This document shows positions 61,117 through 64,000 of a stretch of 64,000 nt of DNA, piece by piece (position 1 is the stretch's first letter; every line of letters begins with the position of its first letter). This DNA is from CALGKJ01 sp049322695. GTDB taxonomy: Bacteria > Bacillota > Clostridia > Lutisporales > Lutisporaceae. The stretch spans positions 1-64,000 of the forward strand of contig JBMORW010000031.1 of NCBI GenBank assembly GCA_049322695.1. Reading direction: 5' to 3'. The position numbers and the translations under genes were made by a program. Under the pieces are notes generated by a model. That model worked only from the letters and a program-made list of their open reading frames with translations. It was not told the origin of the DNA and did no database searches.

Positions 61117-62379
61117 TCAGCAGATTTTTTTCCTGAAGGGGACAGCTCTTGCATATATCACTTCATAAACGTCACACAAATATGATTTTAATTTATGCTT
61201 GTATTCACATTCATTTTTAAAATTTCTGATTAGCTTTTTTAAGGAAGTTTTTAACTTGATCAATATTCTTTTGTCACCATTCCTTATACCATATTCCATA
61301 ACATTTTGTATAGCATCACCAATAAATCTGCCATTAGAGCTGTATTTTCCCAAATCTGCTATCAAACCTATCAGCTTGTCCATATCAAGCTCATGGTTCA
61401 TGGCTACCTTTATTTTATAGAAGGTATCAAGTGAAACCAATCTATCCGGACAATTGTCATCATCATAGCATTCCAGTGCCAAATATACGTATTCCAGTGC
61501 ACAGTTGAGCACTCCTGCCAGCCTCAAAGCTTCTGCTATGTTATTATATACCATGCCAATACTGTTTTTATCATTTTTATCAAATATCTTCAAAGAATCA
61601 AAGAAGTATTCTAAAGCCTTTTGCAGCAGATTTTGCCTCTTATATACAAGCCCGATATTCATAATTGTGCTTCCTAATGACCATACATCACTTGCATATT
61701 CCATAGCCTTAAAAAAGGATTTCAACGCTATATCATAGCCTGCTACACTGTTTTCAAGAGTTCCCTTTCTGTAATAATGCTGAAAAAGGAGCTTGTTTCT
61801 GATTCCTTTCTTGCTAAGAATGATTTCTTCTGCCTGCTGATAATAGAATCGTGCCTTATTAAATTCTTTTGCACTGAATAGCAAATAACCCAATAATGAA
61901 TTTGCTTCAATTATCAAATTATAATCTTCACATGGAGTTTTGACTGATTTTGAAAGATATTCATAGGCCATATCAGCGTTTCCTGTCTGATAATAATACA
62001 TTCCAAAAATAAAATACATTTTGCATAAGCTAACATTATGCTCTATACAAAGCTTCTTCAGTTTATCAAATATCATAATATCCTGTGGCGAATCATACTC
62101 TTTTATATTATAGTAAATTTTATCCACTAATGATATAACCTGACAGTCTACTGGTATGAACAACTCATCATAGGTGTATCTTAAAGCATGAATGATATTG
62201 TACTCCAATTCGTCAAAAAATTCAGAATCAGATGTTTTTTCAGCAGCTAAATAGCTATTTATATTTTTTATGTTAGTGTATTGCTCGAATTTTTCTATAC
62301 TTTCAAATTGTGAAAGTATAGCGTCCATTACCTGCTGCCTCTTTTCTTTAATTATTACATCTTTATCCAACAGCTTCAT
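61117..62379 (-). CDS. TPR protein with degenerate HTH, possible RRNPP-like regulator
   Basis: A 420-residue cytoplasmic protein dominated by TPR repeats (MYFIFGMYYYQTGNADMAYE, GSTIMNIGLVYKRQNLLQKA, NSIGMVYNNIAEALRLAGVL). The first 75 residues resemble a worn XRE helix-turn-helix: SIEKFEQYTNIKNINSYLAA then LEYNIIHALRYTYDELFIP (about 27-75), with the canonical Q-L and S-x-I-E positions lost. This matches the layout of RRNPP regulators, but DNA binding is not certain; a Rap-like protein-binding role is an alternative. ATG 62379 follows GAGGG. An 18-bp inverted repeat frames its promoter. No precursor-like gene is seen beside it. Confidence 0.65.
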   Translation of the reverse strand: MKLLDKDVIIKEKRQQVMDAILSQFESIEKFEQYTNIKNINSYLAAEKTSDSEFFDELEYNIIHALRYTYDELFIPVDCQVISLVDKIYYNIKEYDSPQDIMIFDKLKKLCIEHNVSLCKMYFIFGMYYYQTGNADMAYEYLSKSVKTPCEDYNLIIEANSLLGYLLFSAKEFNKARFYYQQAEEIILSKKGIRNKLLFQHYYRKGTLENSVAGYDIALKSFFKAMEYASDVWSLGSTIMNIGLVYKRQNLLQKALEYFFDSLKIFDKNDKNSIGMVYNNIAEALRLAGVLNCALEYVYLALECYDDDNCPDRLVSLDTFYKIKVAMNHELDMDKLIGLIADLGKYSSNGRFIGDAIQNVMEYGIRNGDKRILIKLKTSLKKLIRNFKNECEYKHKLKSYLCDVYEVIYARAVPFRKKIC

Positions 62380-62399
62380 ATATGCCCTCACAAATTATT

Positions 62400-62485
62400 A
62401 TAATAATACCTATATTATAACATTATTCCCATTTATTACAAGGCGATTATTGTAATTGGGAAATCAATAATATAGGTATTATTAT
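62400..62485. repeat. 18-bp inverted repeat around the promoter of the second TPR regulator
   Basis: Perfect 18-base arms lie at 62400-62417 and 62468-62485, with 50 bases between. On the minus strand TATAAT (62414-62419) overlaps the proximal arm and TTGTAA (62436-62441) is a possible -35 at 16 bp. The distal arm is eight bases from the stop of the neighbouring gene, so it may also act in termination. Confidence 0.7.
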
Positions 62486-62493
62486 TTCTAGAG

Positions 62494-63153
62494 TTATCTG
62501 GTTATAGTACAGTCATTGATTTTTATATATTGTCCATCCTGAACTGTAACATATTTTTCACTGGTAAAATTATCATTTGTTACTATGGACCCCAAGCTTC
62601 CTGTAGAGTCCTTCGCAACCTCATAATAAGCATACCCGCCGGCCTCAGGGATAACTTTATATTCACCTGCTTCAATATCTCTTCCCACTTTATACATGCC
62701 CGGCTGGAATGCCCCGTTTACAGGAGCTTGTATTGGTGCTTTATCCACTGATATGAGCTTTGCGTTAACAACCTCAAGATACTGTCCTTCTGCTGCAGTA
62801 ATATATCTGCTGCTGGAAAAGTTGTCGTTTGTTATTATACTTTCCAGAGAGCCTGTGCTGTCTTTTGACAACTGAAAATAAGCATATTGGCCTTCATCTG
62901 CCATTAAGAAGTATTCTCCTGCCTGTATATCATCCCCTATTTTATACATACCTGCCTTTAGCCAAGATACAGATTCTTGAGGCGGTGCAGGCGGGGCTTT
63001 ATCCTCCGGAGTATCCACCGCTACTTTTGGATTCTGAGGGGCAGGATCACCTGCAATGTTTTCATCAGTATTATTTCCACCTGCCATTATACCTATTACA
63101 ACTGCTGCTATTATTACCCAAAACCACCATCTTTTATAAATGGGTCTTTTCAT
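62494..63153 (-). CDS. Membrane-anchored protein with a duplicated domain
   Basis: A 219-residue protein. One N-terminal transmembrane helix (about 9-26, WWFWVIIAAVVIGIMAGG) is followed by a Pro/Asp-rich linker and two copies of a 66-residue beta-rich domain (68-134 and 152-217) sharing GMYKVGxDIxAGEY, YAYFQLSKDSTGSLESI-like and ITNDNF segments. The domain recurs in Clostridial surface proteins but I know no function for it. Start 63153 follows GGAGG; an upstream in-frame ATG is unsupported. It lies upstream of the second TPR regulator gene in the same direction. Confidence 0.75.
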   Translation of the reverse strand: MKRPIYKRWWFWVIIAAVVIGIMAGGNNTDENIAGDPAPQNPKVAVDTPEDKAPPAPPQESVSWLKAGMYKIGDDIQAGEYFLMADEGQYAYFQLSKDSTGSLESIITNDNFSSSRYITAAEGQYLEVVNAKLISVDKAPIQAPVNGAFQPGMYKVGRDIEAGEYKVIPEAGGYAYYEVAKDSTGSLGSIVTNDNFTSEKYVTVQDGQYIKINDCTITR

Positions 63154-63363
63154 AAAACATCCTCCATTTATCATGTTATCAATATATTTATAAGACAATA
63201 ATTATAGTCTGCATGGATTTAGTATGTAACAGTACATGCTTTATTTATTCCGGCTGCCAATTTTTATATACATAATAACTATAAACACTGGCAAAAATAC
63301 TTAATGACAAAAAACAGCAAATGCGGCTGATGCCGCATTATCGCATATCACTTTCATTGGCAA

Positions 63364-63391
63364 TAAAAAAACACTGCAATCATTGCAGTGT
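63364..63391 (-). terminator. Terminator after tRNA-Lys
   Basis: ACACTGCAA (63371-63379) pairs with TTGCAGTGT (63383-63391); the minus strand continues with seven T. Confidence 0.9.
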
Positions 63392-63403
63392 CTATATTCA
63401 AAA

Positions 63404-63479
63404 TGGTGCGCCATCTGGGACTCGAACCCGGGACCCACTGATTAAGAGTCAGTTGCTCTACCAACTGAGCTAATGGCGC
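63404..63479 (-). tRNA. tRNA-Lys (anticodon CTT), CCA encoded
   Basis: A complete cloverleaf on the minus strand, 76 bases including the encoded 3' CCA. The acceptor GCGCCAT pairs with ATGGCGC; D-loop AGCTCAGTTGGTAGAGC; anticodon loop CTCTTAA gives CTT, reading AAG; T-arm GGGTTCGAGTCCC. All conserved positions are normal. It is followed by a strong terminator, so it is a single-tRNA unit. Confidence 0.97.
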
Positions 63480-63571
63480 ATTTGCTGTGTCGTTCAACCG
63501 ACTTTTTTATTATATTAAATTATGTGCGCTGTGTCAATATAGTTTTAGAATTTTTTTAATGTATTTTTTAC

Positions 63572-64000
63572 CTATACTTCGTTATCTGTAATAGGCCCTT
63601 GTACAACCTTGAATCCGGCACTCAATGCAAGCTCCGCGTCAAATTCCTCATTAAGATGCATGCAAAAAACCTTATGTCTGTATTCGCTTTTTATTAAGCT
63701 GCATAGCTTATCAAAGCTCATATGAATCAAATTCTTGTGCGGGGCCATAAATATGTCCTGATAAAGATAATCTATTTTATTTGAATAGAGCTTTTCGAGT
63801 ATTTCTGATGATATATTATTGGAGTCGCCGCTATAGTATATACTTTTTCCATCATAAGTAAGCATATAGCTATAGCAGTATAAGTTGCTCACATGCTCTG
63901 CCTTGAAGTACTCAATGGTAACATCCATTTCCGGACTGGTAATACAGTTATTATACTTTAAATCAACCATATTATATAGGTTTTTATCTATGCCCATTTG
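63572..64000 (-). CDS. Metallo-beta-lactamase-fold hydrolase, cut by the window edge
   Basis: The reading frame stays open to base 64000, so the N-terminal part, including the HxHxDH zinc motif, lies outside. The visible C-terminal part has LTYDGKSIYYSGDSNNI (the GD metal ligand), YQDIFMAPHKNLIHMSFDKL and KVFCMHLNEEFD, consistent with a ribonuclease Z/ElaC-like or related MBL hydrolase. The H in FCMHL is a late zinc ligand. The exact subfamily is uncertain. Confidence 0.72.
   Translation of the reverse strand, partial: QMGIDKNLYNMVDLKYNNCITSPEMDVTIEYFKAEHVSNLYCYSYMLTYDGKSIYYSGDSNNISSEILEKLYSNKIDYLYQDIFMAPHKNLIHMSFDKLCSLIKSEYRHKVFCMHLNEEFDAELALSAGFKVVQGPITDNEV

Overview
The window is low-GC DNA from a spore-forming, anaerobic member of the Clostridia. 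The evidence is AT-rich intergenic DNA, consensus GGAGG ribosome binding sites, U-tailed intrinsic terminators, a glgC/glgD pair, LonA plus LonB, a YhcN/YlaJ-type sporulation lipoprotein, BadF-type radical dehydratase activases and a homologue of the Clostridioides difficile DNA methyltransferase CamA. It may belong near the Ruminiclostridium/Acetivibrio group, but the sequence alone cannot settle the genus.

Layout. 0-5 kb: a LiaF-like membrane protein, 5-formyl-THF cyclo-ligase, a two-gene chromate-type transporter, and a pair of dehydratase-activase-related proteins. 4.7-17.7 kb: a minus-strand glycogen block, glgB-glgC-glgD-glgA-glgP, followed by a second unit with its own promoter and palindromic operator: GH13 glucanase, CamA-like adenine methyltransferase, PrsW. 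18-25 kb: cell-wall and stress genes (LysM protein, PerR, FMN-binding protein, BadF activase, glutaminase) and a GC-rich structured RNA candidate with a terminator. 25-31 kb: tandem HD/HD-GYP protein, MocR regulator, calcium-motif protein, repeat lipoprotein. 30.6-46 kb: cis-prenyltransferase, cca, then the protein-quality-control block ysxC-lonA-lonB ... clpX-clpP-tig. 46-55 kb: LiaF-like protein, NarL-type two-component system, LD-carboxypeptidase, FtsJ-like methyltransferase, YhcN lipoprotein, nucleoside kinase. 55-64 kb: AIM24 protein, C-rich sRNA candidate, M4 protease, tungstate-binding protein behind a Moco/Tuco-like riboswitch, a second TPR regulator, a tRNA-Lys and a truncated metallo-hydrolase.

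The most striking locus is 38.3-40.4 kb, set between lonB and clpX where these genes are usually neighbours. A short secreted precursor carries four copies of the nonapeptide ADQEKPEPK at an exact 57-bp (19-residue) period. It is divergently transcribed from an XRE-HTH plus TPR regulator of the RRNPP (PlcR/NprR/Rap) type. This looks like a peptide quorum-sensing pair with an alpha-factor-like multi-copy precursor. The precursor promoter is near consensus and carries a cre-like palindrome at the start site. A methyl-accepting chemotaxis protein lies convergent to the regulator. A second RRNPP-like regulator with a degenerate HTH (61.1-62.4 kb) has an 18-bp perfect inverted repeat around its promoter but no visible peptide gene.

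Function calls rest on motifs and remembered family features; no database search was run. Start codons were moved inward where a Shine-Dalgarno sequence decided the choice.
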